From: Alicyclobacillus sp.
GTDB lineage: Bacteria > Bacillota > Bacilli > Alicyclobacillales > Alicyclobacillaceae
Direction of reading: 5' to 3'
Assembly: GCF_023511815.1 (NCBI RefSeq)
Contig: NZ_JAIMAV010000004.1
Coordinates: forward strand, 1-64,000
Length of the DNA: 64,000 nucleotides
In this document: positions 9,201-19,819 of the stretch, in pieces
Numbering within the stretch: position 1 is the stretch's first letter
How the letters are laid out: each line of letters begins with the position of its first letter
Program-made: the position numbers and the translations under genes
The notes under the pieces: generated by a model
The model's database searches: none
What the model was told of the DNA's origin: nothing
What the model saw: only the letters and a program-made list of their open reading frames with translations

Positions 9201-10657
9201 AAGGTGCCAATGATCTCCTGGCCGCGCATCCGGACGGCCGCCAGCTCGATGAGCGTGTCCTCGCGCGCGTTCAACCCGGTGGTCTCGGTGTCAAACACCA
9301 CGTATTCCGTCTCCACGCCGAGAGGCAGTTCCCGCGGCCGGTAGACGATGGGGGTCCCGTCGTCGACCACGTACGCCTCCACGCCCAAAAGCACCTTCAC
9401 GCCGTGCTTCTTGCCGGCCTGGTACGCCTCGGGGAACGCCTGCACCACACCGTGATCCGTCACCGCGATGGCGTCGTGGCCCCACGCCGCGGCTTGCCGG
9501 ATGTACTCGGAGACATCGGGGATCCCGTCGAGCGCCGACATGTTCGAGTGAAGGTGCAGCTCGACCCGCTTCTCCGCCGCCTGGTCCGCGCGGACCGGTG
9601 CCTCGGCCGGCTGCATGTCAGACACCATGAACACCAGTTCCTTGGCGTACGCGTCAAACTGCACCTGGCCCTGGATCCGGACGTACACCCCGTCGGCAAA
9701 TCCCTCCATCGCCTGCTGCTGCCGCTCGTTGTGAAGGAAGAGTTTCGCGGTGATGGAGTTGGTCTCGTCGGTGATGTTGAACTGCACCAGGACGCGGCCG
9801 CTCGGCAGCGTCCGGGTGTCCACCGCGAACACCCGGCCCTCCACGGCGACGCGGCGCATCTCGTCCTGGATCTCGTCGATGGAGATCACCGGGGTGTCGA
9901 TGGACCGGCCGATGGTCAGCGGCTGCACCGGTTCATCGGACCGGCGCTCGCCGCGGCGCCGCCCCTCCCCCCAGGCCGGGCGATCCGAGGCCGGCGGCGG
10001 GGTCTTTTCCTCCGCCCTCTGCTGGTCCAGTTGCTCGAGCACCTCCTGCACCTGCTCGCGCTCCTGCCGTTCCAGCGCCTCGCGCAGGTCCTGCGCCCGG
10101 CGTTCGGCCAGCGGATCGACCTCGATTTGCACCTGGAGCGAGACGCCGAACCAACGACGGGCGCACTCGGCAAGGGCTTGTCCGGCCGCCTTCTTCTCGA
10201 GGTTGGCGCACTCGGCGCGGCTGGCGACGAGGAAGGACACCCGCCAGGCGGGGGCATCCGCTCCGCTGACCTGCTCCACCCGGCGCTGTGCCTGCTGCAA
10301 CCACCGGCCCGCCACCGCCTCCCGGTCCATGAAATCCTCCACCAGGGCGCCGACCATGCGCCGCACGTCCGCCTCCCCCGGCGCCTCCGGCCATGCGGGA
10401 GGCATCCACACAACCCCTTCCGCGGCCGGTCCAAGGGTCTCCCGGCAGCGATCCGCGAGGGCCCGGATGCTGCGCAGCCACGCGCTCCAGGCCGCCTCCG
10501 GGTCTTTCCCGGGCGCCGCTTCACAAAAGCGTCGCGGGTGGACGAGGTGGACGTGGACCTGGCGGGATCGCGTGCGGACGGCGACTCGCTCCACCACCGC
10601 CCGAACATCGAAATGCGCATCCCCGGGCATCGGATCTGCCGTCAGATGTTCTGCCAC
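6257..10657 (-). CDS. polC: DNA polymerase III subunit alpha, PolC type (with 3'-5' exonuclease)
   Basis: 1466 aa; PHP domain (VELHLHSNMSALDG), DEDDh exonuclease (YVVFDTETTGLN), polymerase palm (DIDLNFSGEYQ), C-terminal NQLSLF; GTG start with GGGAGGG RBS. Confidence 0.98.
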   Translation of the reverse strand: MAEHLTADPMPGDAHFDVRAVVERVAVRTRSRQVHVHLVHPRRFCEAAPGKDPEAAWSAWLRSIRALADRCRETLGPAAEGVVWMPPAWPEAPGEADVRRMVGALVEDFMDREAVAGRWLQQAQRRVEQVSGADAPAWRVSFLVASRAECANLEKKAAGQALAECARRWFGVSLQVQIEVDPLAERRAQDLREALERQEREQVQEVLEQLDQQRAEEKTPPPASDRPAWGEGRRRGERRSDEPVQPLTIGRSIDTPVISIDEIQDEMRRVAVEGRVFAVDTRTLPSGRVLVQFNITDETNSITAKLFLHNERQQQAMEGFADGVYVRIQGQVQFDAYAKELVFMVSDMQPAEAPVRADQAAEKRVELHLHSNMSALDGIPDVSEYIRQAAAWGHDAIAVTDHGVVQAFPEAYQAGKKHGVKVLLGVEAYVVDDGTPIVYRPRELPLGVETEYVVFDTETTGLNAREDTLIELAAVRMRGQEIIGTFATLIDPERALSQKISDLTGITPEMLVGQPKLAEALEKFREFASGAVWVAHNAEFDVGFLGQCAQRLGMPPWEEPVIDTLALARVLYPGEKNYKLKTLTQKFSVELVNHHRALADAEATGKVFAHMLADLEKRGVTRLDELNALMQGVDVTRTRPFHATLLVLNQTGLRNLYELVSLAHTRYLHRTPRIPRSELVRLREGLLVGSACQQGEVVQAFLRGKSTDEIEEICRFYDFIELQPVSHYENLVREELVQSLQSIRDMHRQLVEIGRRLNIPVVATGDAHYVHPNDGIYREVFLQAQNGADAAHQPPMYLRTTDEMLAEFEHLGQDAHDVVVTNTRRIAALAEPVKPIPDELFTPVIDGAEEEITRMAYEKAKRLYGDPLPDIVAARLEKELNSIIQNGFAVIYLIAHKLVVKSLSDGYLVGSRGSVGSSLVATMTDITEVNPLPPHYRCPACRYSEFITDGSVGSGFDLPAKDCPQCGTALHKDGQDIPFETFLGFNGDKVPDIDLNFSGEYQPRAHRYTEELFGKDHVFRAGTISAVAEKTAYGYVRKFAEERGLILRNAEIDRLVKGCTGIKRTTGQHPGGQVVVPHYKSIYDFTPVQYPADDKNAGTLTTHFDYHSGLENCLLKLDILGHDDPTVIRMLQDLTGVDPKSIPMDDPLVLGLFRGTETLGVKPEDIRSATGTYAIPEFGTKFVRQMLEDTRPTTFSELVRISGLSHGTDVWLNNAQDLIRSGIATLSEVICARDDIMVYLIYKGLEPARAFKIMESIRKGKGVKEEDAEYMRQFGVPEWYIESGRKIKYMFPKAHAAAYVLMAMRIAWFKVHHPLAFYATYFTVRADDFEPELMVQGREAIVRRIEEIEQKGNGASPKEKSLLTVLEVALEMVVRGFRFLPIDLMQSHATQFLIREEERALLPPFAAVPGIGEAAAKSLHQACQGGPFLSVQDLQERSRVGRNVIDVLEQLGCLKGLPETNQLSLF

Positions 10658-10675
10658 CAGATTTCCCTCCCAAGC

Positions 10676-11944
10676 CTAAAACAGCCGGGTCACGTCCCGG
10701 TACGTGATGATCACCGCGAACAGCATCAACAGGGCAAAGCCGACGAAGTGGACGAGGCCCTCCTTGCGCGGATCGAGGGCCCGGCCGCGCACCATCTCCA
10801 CCAGCATGAACAACAACCGTCCGCCGTCCAGGGCGGGAATGGGCAACAGATTGAACAGACCGAGGTTCAGACTCAGCAATCCGGCGATGGCCACGACGTT
10901 CCAGAACCCGCTCTGGGCCTGTTGCCCGATGGCGTCGGCGATGCCCACCGGACCCGCCAGGTCGTTGAACCGGTGTTGCGAGACCACCTGGCCGTACAGC
11001 TGCAGCGCGTTGACGGAACCGTGATAAACCGTTGCGAATCCGGACCCGACGGCGCGCAGGGGATTGAACGAGAGCGCGCGGTTGACCCCCACCAGCGGCA
11101 CGTGGTCCGGCGTCATCATCGGCGTCACCTGCACGGTCTGCAATTGACCCCGCCGGTTGATCTCGAGCGACAGAGGCCGCGGCGGGTTCGTGTCATCCCG
11201 CTGAATGGCCTGGGAGAATTCGACCCAGGTGGAGACCGGCTGCCCGTCGACGGCGACGACCCGGTCCCCGGCCATCAGCCCGGCGTGTTGCGCGGGGGAA
11301 CCCGGCACCACCCCGCCAATCACCGGAGCGTCCACCGGCACGCCCATGTGCATGAACAGAGCCGAGAACAGGACGCCCGCGAGCAGAAAGTTCATCACCG
11401 GCCCCGCCAGAATGATGGCGGCCCGCTGGCGCAGCGGTTTTCCGAGCATCTGCTCCTCGCGCCCCACCAGCGGAATGGCGTTTCGTCTGCCGGTCACCAG
11501 GCGGGCGCCCGGGACCACCCGGAGCACCTCGGGACCCTGGCCGAAATCAAGGGTCATCTCCATGCGATCGGTGAGATCCAGCCCGCGCAGAACCCCCACC
11601 CGGGCGTCCTCAAGATCCGCCGGATCGCCGAGGGCGGCGATGCGCCCCGCGGCGTCCAGCTTCACGGCCAACTCCTCGCCGACGCGGAACAGCGCATCCT
11701 GCGGAATCTCCCCGGCCAGCTGCACCAAGCCCCCGAGCGGAAACAGGCGGATGGAAAATTCCGTCCCCCGCCTCATCCACCGGACCAGTTTGGGTCCAAA
11801 ACCGATGGCGAACTGGGGGACCGCCACCCCGCAGCGTTTGGCCACCCAGTAGTGGCCGAACTCGTGGATCACGATGCTGACCACGAACACCGCCACCACC
11901 GCCAACGCAGACCTGAGAAATCCCGCCAAGGCTGCCCACGTCAA
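10676..11944 (-). CDS. rseP: RIP metalloprotease RseP (site-2 protease)
   Basis: VVSIVIHEFGHYWVAKRCGV (HExxH), PDZ (GSPAQHAGLMAGDRVVAVDGQ), NLLPIPALDGGRL; TTG start inferred, overlaps the dxr stop. Confidence 0.95.
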   Translation of the reverse strand: MTWAALAGFLRSALAVVAVFVVSIVIHEFGHYWVAKRCGVAVPQFAIGFGPKLVRWMRRGTEFSIRLFPLGGLVQLAGEIPQDALFRVGEELAVKLDAAGRIAALGDPADLEDARVGVLRGLDLTDRMEMTLDFGQGPEVLRVVPGARLVTGRRNAIPLVGREEQMLGKPLRQRAAIILAGPVMNFLLAGVLFSALFMHMGVPVDAPVIGGVVPGSPAQHAGLMAGDRVVAVDGQPVSTWVEFSQAIQRDDTNPPRPLSLEINRRGQLQTVQVTPMMTPDHVPLVGVNRALSFNPLRAVGSGFATVYHGSVNALQLYGQVVSQHRFNDLAGPVGIADAIGQQAQSGFWNVVAIAGLLSLNLGLFNLLPIPALDGGRLLFMLVEMVRGRALDPRKEGLVHFVGFALLMLFAVIITYRDVTRLF

Positions 11945-13113
11945 GCACCCCACCCGCCTTTCCGGACCGCGGATCGCGCCTCGCCGCGAGCCCATGCGTC
12001 CATCTCCACAATATCATTCAATTCACGCGGCGTCCCGGTTATGTGGCGTTCGAGCACCGATTCCACCACCCGGGCGATCCCGTTAAACGGCAGTCGCCCT
12101 TCCAAAAACGCTTCGACGGCCACCTCGTTGGCGGCGTTGAGCACGCACGGCGCGTACCCACCCGCTCGGCCCGCGTCGTACGCCAGGCGCAGGCACGGGA
12201 ATCGCTCGAGATCCGGCGGTTCGAACGTCAGGGCTCCGGACGTCGTGAGGTCGAGGCGCGGCCAGTCGTTCTCCGGCCGGGCGGGATGCATCAGCGCGTA
12301 TTGGATCGGCAACCGCATGTCCGGCGGCGCCAGTTGGGCGAGCATGGAACCGTCACGGTACTCCACCAAAGAGTGCACCACGCTCTGGGGATGCACCAGA
12401 ACCTCGATGTCGTCGTACTCGGCCGCGAACAGGTGATGCGCCTCGATGACCTCGAGGCCCTTGTTCATCAGCGTCGCGGAGTCAACGGTGATCTTGCGCC
12501 CCATGGCCCAATTGGGATGGCGCAGCGCCTCCTCCACCGTCACCTGAGCCAGGCGCTCTTTCGGCCACGTGCGGAAGGGCCCGCCGGACGCCGTCAGCAG
12601 GAGGCGACGAACATCCTCCCGCCGGCTGCCCATCAGGCACTGGAAGAGCGCCGAATGCTCGCTGTCCACGGGCACGATGCTCCCCCCGTGCCGGCGCGCC
12701 ACGGCCATCACGAGGTCGCCCGCGGTGACCAACGTCTCCTTGTTGGCGAGCGCCAGCACCGCCCCCCGGGCGAGCGCCGCCCACGCCGCCGGCAACCCGG
12801 CCGCCCCCACCACGGCGGACACCACCACGTCCGACGGAACCTCCGCCGCCGCCACCAGTCCCTCCCGCCCGACGCCGATCTCCGGCATGGGGAGCCCGTC
12901 CTGGCGGAGCCGCTCCCTGAGCCACCGCGCCCCCTCCGCCTCCGCGACTGCGACAAACCGCGGCCGATAGCGGCGCACGAGCTCCGCCAGCCGCTCTACG
13001 TTCCGGCCCGCCGTCAGCGCCACGACGGTGAACGCATCGGGAAACCGATCCACCACCTCGAGGGTGTGCGTGCCGATCACCCCCGTGGCGCCGAGCACCG
13101 TCACCGTTCGCAT
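11941..13113 (-). CDS. dxr: 1-deoxy-D-xylulose-5-phosphate reductoisomerase
   Basis: MRTVTVLGATGVIGTHTLEVVDRF..., ALANKETLVTAGDLV, VPVDSEHSALFQCL. Confidence 0.97.
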   Translation of the reverse strand: MRTVTVLGATGVIGTHTLEVVDRFPDAFTVVALTAGRNVERLAELVRRYRPRFVAVAEAEGARWLRERLRQDGLPMPEIGVGREGLVAAAEVPSDVVVSAVVGAAGLPAAWAALARGAVLALANKETLVTAGDLVMAVARRHGGSIVPVDSEHSALFQCLMGSRREDVRRLLLTASGGPFRTWPKERLAQVTVEEALRHPNWAMGRKITVDSATLMNKGLEVIEAHHLFAAEYDDIEVLVHPQSVVHSLVEYRDGSMLAQLAPPDMRLPIQYALMHPARPENDWPRLDLTTSGALTFEPPDLERFPCLRLAYDAGRAGGYAPCVLNAANEVAVEAFLEGRLPFNGIARVVESVLERHITGTPRELNDIVEMDAWARGEARSAVRKGGWGA

Positions 13114-13143
13114 CCCTGTCCCCCACTTCCACAGGGGCACAAA

Positions 13144-13161
13144 AGGGGCCTCGCGGCCCCT
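13144..13161 (-). terminator. Hairpin with T-tract between cdsA and dxr
   Basis: Minus strand AGGGGCC-GCGA-GGCCCCT followed by TTTTGTG. Confidence 0.6.
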
Positions 13162-13197
13162 GTCTCGTCCCCTTGTCAATCGATCCTCCACAGCTCG

Positions 13198-13971
13198 TCA
13201 ATGCATCACTCGCGTCAGGAGCAACGCCGCCACGGGCGCCGCGAACAACAGGCTGTCAACCCGGTCGAGGACGCCGCCGTGCCCGGGCAACAGATGACCC
13301 GAATCCTTGACCCCGGCCGCCCGCTTGCACGCCGACTCCACCAGGTCACCCAGCTGCCCGGCGGCCGAGATCACCGCGCCCGCCAACAGGAATTTCCACC
13401 ACGCGTGCCCCGGAAACGCCGCGGCGCCCGCGATGGCCGCCGCGACGGCGCCGCCCGCCAACCCGGCCACGGCGCCGCTGACCGTCTTCTTCGGGCTGAT
13501 GCTCGGCCACAGCTTCGGCCCCTTCAGCCAGCTGCCCGCGAAGTACGCCGTGGTGTCCGTCGCCCAGATGGCGACCAGCGGGAGGATGACCCATCCGATG
13601 CCGAGGTCCCGCAGCGTCCCGAGCGCGGCCCCCCCGAACCCGATGTACAGCGACCCGGTCCACAGGGTCGCCAACCGGCTCGCCGTCGAGGTATTACGAA
13701 GCACCACCGGGATCGCCAGCGTGCCCATCACCCAGAACATCAGCCATGGCGGGGCCAGCCACTCCGGCCGCCACAGGGCGACACAGACCGTCGCGAAGGC
13801 CCACAGCCCCGGCAGCCCGCGCAGGGTGACCCCGGCGATCCAACACCACTCGCGCACCGCCAAAACGGATCCCGCGTACACGAACACGCGCCACGGCAAC
13901 GGCCCCCACACCAGGATGGCCACCACGACCAGCACCGCGAGGACCCCGGTGATGACTCTCTGCCTCAGCAA
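13198..13971 (-). CDS. cdsA: Phosphatidate cytidylyltransferase
   Basis: C-terminal signature LGDLVESACKRAAGVKDSGHLLPGHGGVLDRVDSLLFAAP; multi-TM. Confidence 0.96.
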   Translation of the reverse strand: MLRQRVITGVLAVLVVVAILVWGPLPWRVFVYAGSVLAVREWCWIAGVTLRGLPGLWAFATVCVALWRPEWLAPPWLMFWVMGTLAIPVVLRNTSTASRLATLWTGSLYIGFGGAALGTLRDLGIGWVILPLVAIWATDTTAYFAGSWLKGPKLWPSISPKKTVSGAVAGLAGGAVAAAIAGAAAFPGHAWWKFLLAGAVISAAGQLGDLVESACKRAAGVKDSGHLLPGHGGVLDRVDSLLFAAPVAALLLTRVMH

Positions 13972-13980
13972 TCACGCCAC

Positions 13981-14745
13981 CTACTTGATCCCGCCGAAGC
14001 GCCGCTTGCGGCGTTGGTAGTCGCGGAGCGCCTGCTCCAGGTGCTCTCGGGTGAAGTCCGGCCACAGAACGTCCGTAAACCACAGCTCGGCGTAAGCCGC
14101 CTGCCAGATCAGAAAATTGCTCAGGCGGATCTCGCCGCTGGTTCGGATCACCAGGTCCGGGTCGGGCAGCCCGGCCGTCGACAGGTGCGCGTCCAGGCGC
14201 GCCTCATCCAACTCGTCCCACGAGGCGAGCCCCGACGCCACCTCCCGCGCGTACGCCTTGACCGCGCCGACGATATCGGCCCGCCCTCCGTAATTCAGCG
14301 CGAAATTGACAATCATCCCGTGATTGTCCCGCGTCTTCTCGAGCGTCCTCTGCACCGTCTCCTGGGTGTACGGAGGCAGCTGCGAGGTGTCCCCGATGAA
14401 CCGGACGCGCACGCCGCGCTCGACCAACTCGTCGATCTCGGTGCGAAAAAACTCCTCGGGCAGCCGCATCAGGTACTCGACCTCCTGCGGCGGCCGTTTC
14501 CAATTCTCCGTCGAAAACGCGTACAGCGTCAGGCACCGAATGCCCAATTCGTCGCAGGCGCGGATCACCTCCCGCACCTTGGACATCCCGGCCCGGTGGC
14601 CGGCGACGCGCGGCAGTCCGCGCCGGTTCGCCCAGCGCCCGTTGCCGTCCATGATGATGGCCACGTGCGCCGGCAGATTGCCGGAAGGCAACGACACCCC
14701 CCGGTCGCTCGTCCGGGTTCGCTTACCGAGGATCCACTTCAGCAA
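13981..14745 (-). CDS. uppS: Isoprenyl (undecaprenyl) diphosphate synthase
   Basis: HVAIIMDGNGRWANRRGLPRVAGHRAGM..., PDLVIRTSGEIRLSNFLIWQAAYAELWFTDVLWPDF. Confidence 0.97.
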   Translation of the reverse strand: MLKWILGKRTRTSDRGVSLPSGNLPAHVAIIMDGNGRWANRRGLPRVAGHRAGMSKVREVIRACDELGIRCLTLYAFSTENWKRPPQEVEYLMRLPEEFFRTEIDELVERGVRVRFIGDTSQLPPYTQETVQRTLEKTRDNHGMIVNFALNYGGRADIVGAVKAYAREVASGLASWDELDEARLDAHLSTAGLPDPDLVIRTSGEIRLSNFLIWQAAYAELWFTDVLWPDFTREHLEQALRDYQRRKRRFGGIK

Positions 14746-14793
14746 CCGGCGTGACCCCCCTGTCGTCCCGGCTCGTCGTGTGCCCGCGCTGGA

Positions 14794-16090
<1,297 letters not shown>

Positions 16091-16141
16091 TCATCCCATC
16101 CCGGGGCCGCCGCATGGCGTCACACGGGCGCCGGTTGCAGA

Positions 16142-16163
16142 AAGGGACACTCGCGTGTCCCTT
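16142..16163 (-). terminator. Hairpin between tsf and pyrH
   Basis: AAGGGACAC-tcgc-GTGTCCCTT; minus-strand continuation TTTCTGC gives only a weak T-tract. Confidence 0.5.
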
Positions 16164-16168
16164 CCCCG

Positions 16169-16825
16169 TCACGAGCGCACCTGCGCCATGACCTCTTCCA
16201 CAAAGTTGGCTTCCTTCTTCTCGATGCCCTCGCCGACCACGAAGCGCGAGAACCGGCGGATGGAGATGTTCTCCCCAATCTGCGCGATCTTCTCCTTCAC
16301 CAACTGCTCGACCGTCTTGTCCGGATCCTTCACGAACGGCTGCTCGAGCAGGCAGACCTCTTTGAAGAACTTGTCGATGCGCCCCTCGACGATCTTATCC
16401 ACGATGTTCGCCGGCTTGTTCGGGTTTTCGTTGAGGGTCTGCGCCCGGAGGATCTCCCGTTCGCGCGCCACCACGTCCTCGGGGACCTCCTCGCGCCGGA
16501 CGTACTGCGGCGCCGCGGCCGCGATGTGCATCGCCACGTCGTGGACGAAGGCGCGGAAGTCGTCATTCTTCGCGACGAAATCCGTCTCGCAGTTGACCTC
16601 CACCAGGACGCCGATGCGCCCGCCGCCATGGATGTACGCCTCCACCAGGCCTTCCGCCGCCACGCGGCCGGCCTTCTTCGCCGCGGACGCCAACCCCTTC
16701 TCCCGCAGGATCTCGATGGCGCGCTCCATGTCCCCGCTGGCATCCGCCAGGGCGCGTTTGCAGTCCATCATTCCAGCACCTGTGCGTTCGCGCAGCTCCT
16801 TGACCATTGCTGCCGTGATCTCCAT
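16169..16825 (-). CDS. tsf: Translation elongation factor Ts
   Basis: [59 protein letters not shown]. Confidence 0.97.
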   Translation of the reverse strand: MEITAAMVKELRERTGAGMMDCKRALADASGDMERAIEILREKGLASAAKKAGRVAAEGLVEAYIHGGGRIGVLVEVNCETDFVAKNDDFRAFVHDVAMHIAAAAPQYVRREEVPEDVVAREREILRAQTLNENPNKPANIVDKIVEGRIDKFFKEVCLLEQPFVKDPDKTVEQLVKEKIAQIGENISIRRFSRFVVGEGIEKKEANFVEEVMAQVRS

Positions 16826-16883
16826 CTGCCTTCCTCCCGTCTGGTTGACCTCACTGCGCTTTGGCCCGCATTGGCATAAAAAA

Positions 16884-16917
16884 GGTGACGAGGCAGAGAA
16901 TCTCCCGCCACCTCACC
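16884..16917 (-). terminator. Imperfect hairpin with T6 tract between rpsB and tsf
   Basis: Minus strand GGTGAGG...CCTCGTCACC followed by TTTTTTATGCC. Confidence 0.55.
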
Positions 16918-17047
16918 GCTCCCAGCCCGGATGGGCCCGGAGACGCGGAGGCAGGGAGGCGGATATCCGCCTTCCCACCGTATTCCCGTTCGTTTGCGTT
17001 CGGCCACAGGGCCCGCACAGAGCCCCGGACAGCCCACCGGCTCAACT

Positions 17048-17755
17048 TCAGGCCGTGGTCGTGGCCTCCTCGCCGCCCTGGCGGCCCTCCAGGACCGCGT
17101 CCGCCATCTTGCTCGTCAACAGGCGAACCGCACGAATGGCGTCGTCGTTGCCCGGGATGACCACGTCGATCTCGTCCGGGTCACAGTTGGTGTCGACGAT
17201 GGCCACAATCGGAATGCCCAGCTTGCGCGCTTCCGCCACCGCGATGCGCTCCTTGCGCGGATCGATCACGAACATGGCGGACGGCAGCTTGGTCATGCCC
17301 TTGATGCCGCCCAGATACTTCTCCAGGCGCTCCTTCTCCTTGCGGAGCAGGATGACCTCTTTCTTCGGAAGACGGTCGAACGTCCCGTCCTCCTCCATCA
17401 ACTCCAGCTGCTGCAGGCGCGCGATTCGGCGCTGAATGGTCGGGAAGTTCGTCAAGGTACCGCCCAACCACCGCTGGTTCACATAGAACATGCCGCACCG
17501 CTCCGCTTCCTCGCGCACAGCGTCCTGCGCCTGCTTCTTGGTGCCGACGAACAGAAGGGTCTTGCCCTCCGCGGCGAGATCGCGGACGAAGTTGTACGCT
17601 TCCTCGACCTTGCGCACCGTCTTCTGCAGGTCGATGATGTAGATGCCGTTGCGCTCGGTGAAGATGTACTTCGCCATCTTCGGATTCCAACGGCGCGTCT
17701 GGTGTCCGAAATGAACACCCGCCTCCAGCAGCTGCTTCATGGAGATGATTGCCAT
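17048..17755 (-). CDS. rpsB: 30S ribosomal protein S2
   Basis: [47 protein letters not shown]. Confidence 0.98.
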   Translation of the reverse strand: MAIISMKQLLEAGVHFGHQTRRWNPKMAKYIFTERNGIYIIDLQKTVRKVEEAYNFVRDLAAEGKTLLFVGTKKQAQDAVREEAERCGMFYVNQRWLGGTLTNFPTIQRRIARLQQLELMEEDGTFDRLPKKEVILLRKEKERLEKYLGGIKGMTKLPSAMFVIDPRKERIAVAEARKLGIPIVAIVDTNCDPDEIDVVIPGNDDAIRAVRLLTSKMADAVLEGRQGGEEATTTA

Positions 17756-17877
17756 CGTTCTACCTCCTGTGGTTTTGTCCTCCGACCGCTTCCTCTGCCG
17801 TGCCACCCGAACCGGGACCGTGCACCGCATCCGCGGACGTGTGTATTTCGCCTCGGCGAACCTTCACACCGTTCTCT

Positions 17878-17906
17878 AATATAGCACACGCCGGCAGGCC
17901 AGGCAA
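17878..17906 (-). promoter_or_regulatory. Predicted sigma-A promoter for rpsB
   Basis: Minus strand TTGCCT (17906-17901), 17-nt spacer, TGC-TATATT (17883-17878). Confidence 0.7.
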
Positions 17907-17920
17907 CAAAACGCCCCGCG

Positions 17921-18667
17921 TCACATCGCGTCCGTGCCCGGGCGGGTCATCAGTTCCACCACGTGCCGAACCTCCGCTCGCGAAACGCCGACCCGCTCGG
18001 CGATCTCCTCCGGCGACAGCCCCGCCTGCCACGCCTCGAGGATGCGAAATCCCCGCTCGGCGTCCCACACCAGGCCGGATGCGCCGGGATGAAGCGGCTC
18101 CGGTGCAAAGGTGTCCTGCCAAACGCCCTCGGGATCGACAGGCATGGACCGCGCCGCGCCCCATGCCTTGGCCCGCACTTCGCCCTGCGCCTTGGCCTGG
18201 ACTTCGCCCTGCATTTCGGCCTGCGCCTCGGCGACCGCGCCCAAGGTGTCCGTCTCGTCCGCCGGTTGCCCCCCGGCATCCACCCGGAGCTCACCGGTGG
18301 ATGAGGATGCCTCCAGCTGCGCCACCCGCGCCCGCAGTTTCGACAGCTCTTGGTGGAGCCGGTCCAACTCGGCGCGATGCGCCTCGTCCAATCGTTCCAG
18401 CGCAACAGCCACATCCTGGCGCAACCGCCGCCCGTCCGCCGCCAGTTGCCGGTGGATGTCCTCGAGCACGTCCGCCACCCGCTCCGCCTCCCGCGCGATG
18501 TCATCCTGATCCGGCACGGGTGCGGCCCATCCCCGGATCGGCCACAGGTTCAGCCCGCGGCCCGTCGTCCCCGTTGGCGACGCGGCGCGCTTCATCCGGC
18601 GCGCCAGCCACCAGGCGGCACCCCCCATCAAAGCCAGGACGAGATACGCCAACAACGTCTGTATCAT
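17921..18667 (-). CDS. YlxL-like membrane-anchored coiled-coil protein at the end of the che operon
   Basis: N-terminal TM (MIQTLLAYLVLALMGGAAWWLARR), coiled-coil, C-terminal HTH-like IAERVGVSRAEVRHVVELM; position matches ylxL/swrB. Confidence 0.6.
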   Translation of the reverse strand: MIQTLLAYLVLALMGGAAWWLARRMKRAASPTGTTGRGLNLWPIRGWAAPVPDQDDIAREAERVADVLEDIHRQLAADGRRLRQDVAVALERLDEAHRAELDRLHQELSKLRARVAQLEASSSTGELRVDAGGQPADETDTLGAVAEAQAEMQGEVQAKAQGEVRAKAWGAARSMPVDPEGVWQDTFAPEPLHPGASGLVWDAERGFRILEAWQAGLSPEEIAERVGVSRAEVRHVVELMTRPGTDAM

Positions 18668-18711
18668 GTGTCCACCCGCTCTCGTTTCAAGCCGTCAACG
18701 CGGCGCATCGG

Positions 18712-19203
18712 TCAAATCGTGTACGCCGCTCCGCGCGCCGTGCGGACGGACAGCGCGCCCGTGGAGACGTCGAACTCGATGGTCCGCCCCACGTGCCCCC
18801 CCGTGTCCTGCGCGACCACCGGCACCCCGAGCGTGTCGAGGGCGGACAGGACCGCCTCCACGTTGCGCGGGCCCACCCGCAGCAGGTCCGAGCGGCTCGG
18901 CGCGAACATCTGCGCCCCGCCCGCCAACTTCGCGCACAATCGGCGCAGGTTGGCGCCGTGGGCCCGCAGCTGTTCCGCCAGCCACGGGATGGCGGTCGAT
19001 CCGTACTTCGCCGAGTTGACCGGCTCCGGCCCCGGCGGGCTCGGCAGCATCACGTGCGCCAGCCCGGCGATGGCCGCCTCCGGATCGTAGAGCACCACCC
19101 CCACACAGGAGCCCAGCCCGGCCGTGCGGATCCGCTGCCCCGACCGTGCCAGCGCGGCTTCCGCGATGCCCACCCGGATGATGGCATCCATCCCCTCACT
19201 CAT
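18712..19203 (-). CDS. cheD: Chemoreceptor glutamine deamidase CheD
   Basis: RTAGLGSCVGVVLYDPEAAIAGLAHVMLPSP...(GLGSC motif). Confidence 0.95.
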   Translation of the reverse strand: MSEGMDAIIRVGIAEAALARSGQRIRTAGLGSCVGVVLYDPEAAIAGLAHVMLPSPPGPEPVNSAKYGSTAIPWLAEQLRAHGANLRRLCAKLAGGAQMFAPSRSDLLRVGPRNVEAVLSALDTLGVPVVAQDTGGHVGRTIEFDVSTGALSVRTARGAAYTI

Positions 19204-19819
19204 ACGGCCACCCCAACGCGCGAAAGAGCGTTTCCACGCCATCCGGATCCGGGAGCACGAACAGGTGCCCCTCCACGTCGGTGACCCCCTGCCGGATGGA
19301 CGTGCGGATGACCACCGCCTGGTCCGCGGTCTGCCCCGTGTCCGTCAACACCGTGCCGAGGATGGCGCCCGCCATGTCGACCGCCACCGCCGGGACCGAC
19401 TGGTTCAGGTGGAGTCCGGTCAATCCCGTCACCGCGGTGACATAGGAACCCCCGAGGATGTTCCCGGCCTCCGACAGGGCCGACAGCTCCATCTCCGTGA
19501 AATCCTCATCGAGCTCGTCCTCACCGGTTCCGAACATGCGGCGCACCAGTCGCTTCGCCGCCGCGACCGGCAACAGAAACATCATGTTTCCGGTGAGATC
19601 GCCCTCCAGGCGCAGGACCACCGCCGCGGTCATCCGCTCCGCCCCCCCGACGATGTCCGGGATCTCGCAGAAACGGCACACGCGCGTCTGGGTCACCGAG
19701 ATGTTCACGCGGTCCTGCACCAGCATCGAGAGGGCGGTGGCCGCGTGGCCCGCGCCCACATTCCCGATCTCCGCCAGAAGCCCCAGCGCCGGATCCGTCC
19801 AGGTCATATCGCCGTTCAT
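19196..19819 (-). CDS. cheC: CheY-P phosphatase CheC
   Basis: LLAEIGNVGAGHAATALSMLVQDRVNI...ALSEAGNILGGSYVTAV; two GN motifs; overlaps cheD start. Confidence 0.94.
   Translation of the reverse strand: MNGDMTWTDPALGLLAEIGNVGAGHAATALSMLVQDRVNISVTQTRVCRFCEIPDIVGGAERMTAAVVLRLEGDLTGNMMFLLPVAAAKRLVRRMFGTGEDELDEDFTEMELSALSEAGNILGGSYVTAVTGLTGLHLNQSVPAVAVDMAGAILGTVLTDTGQTADQAVVIRTSIRQGVTDVEGHLFVLPDPDGVETLFRALGWPYE

Noticed and set aside
8651-12436. 1261-aa plus-strand ORF
   Set aside because: Shadow ORF across polC, rseP and dxr; no recognisable domain, no RBS.
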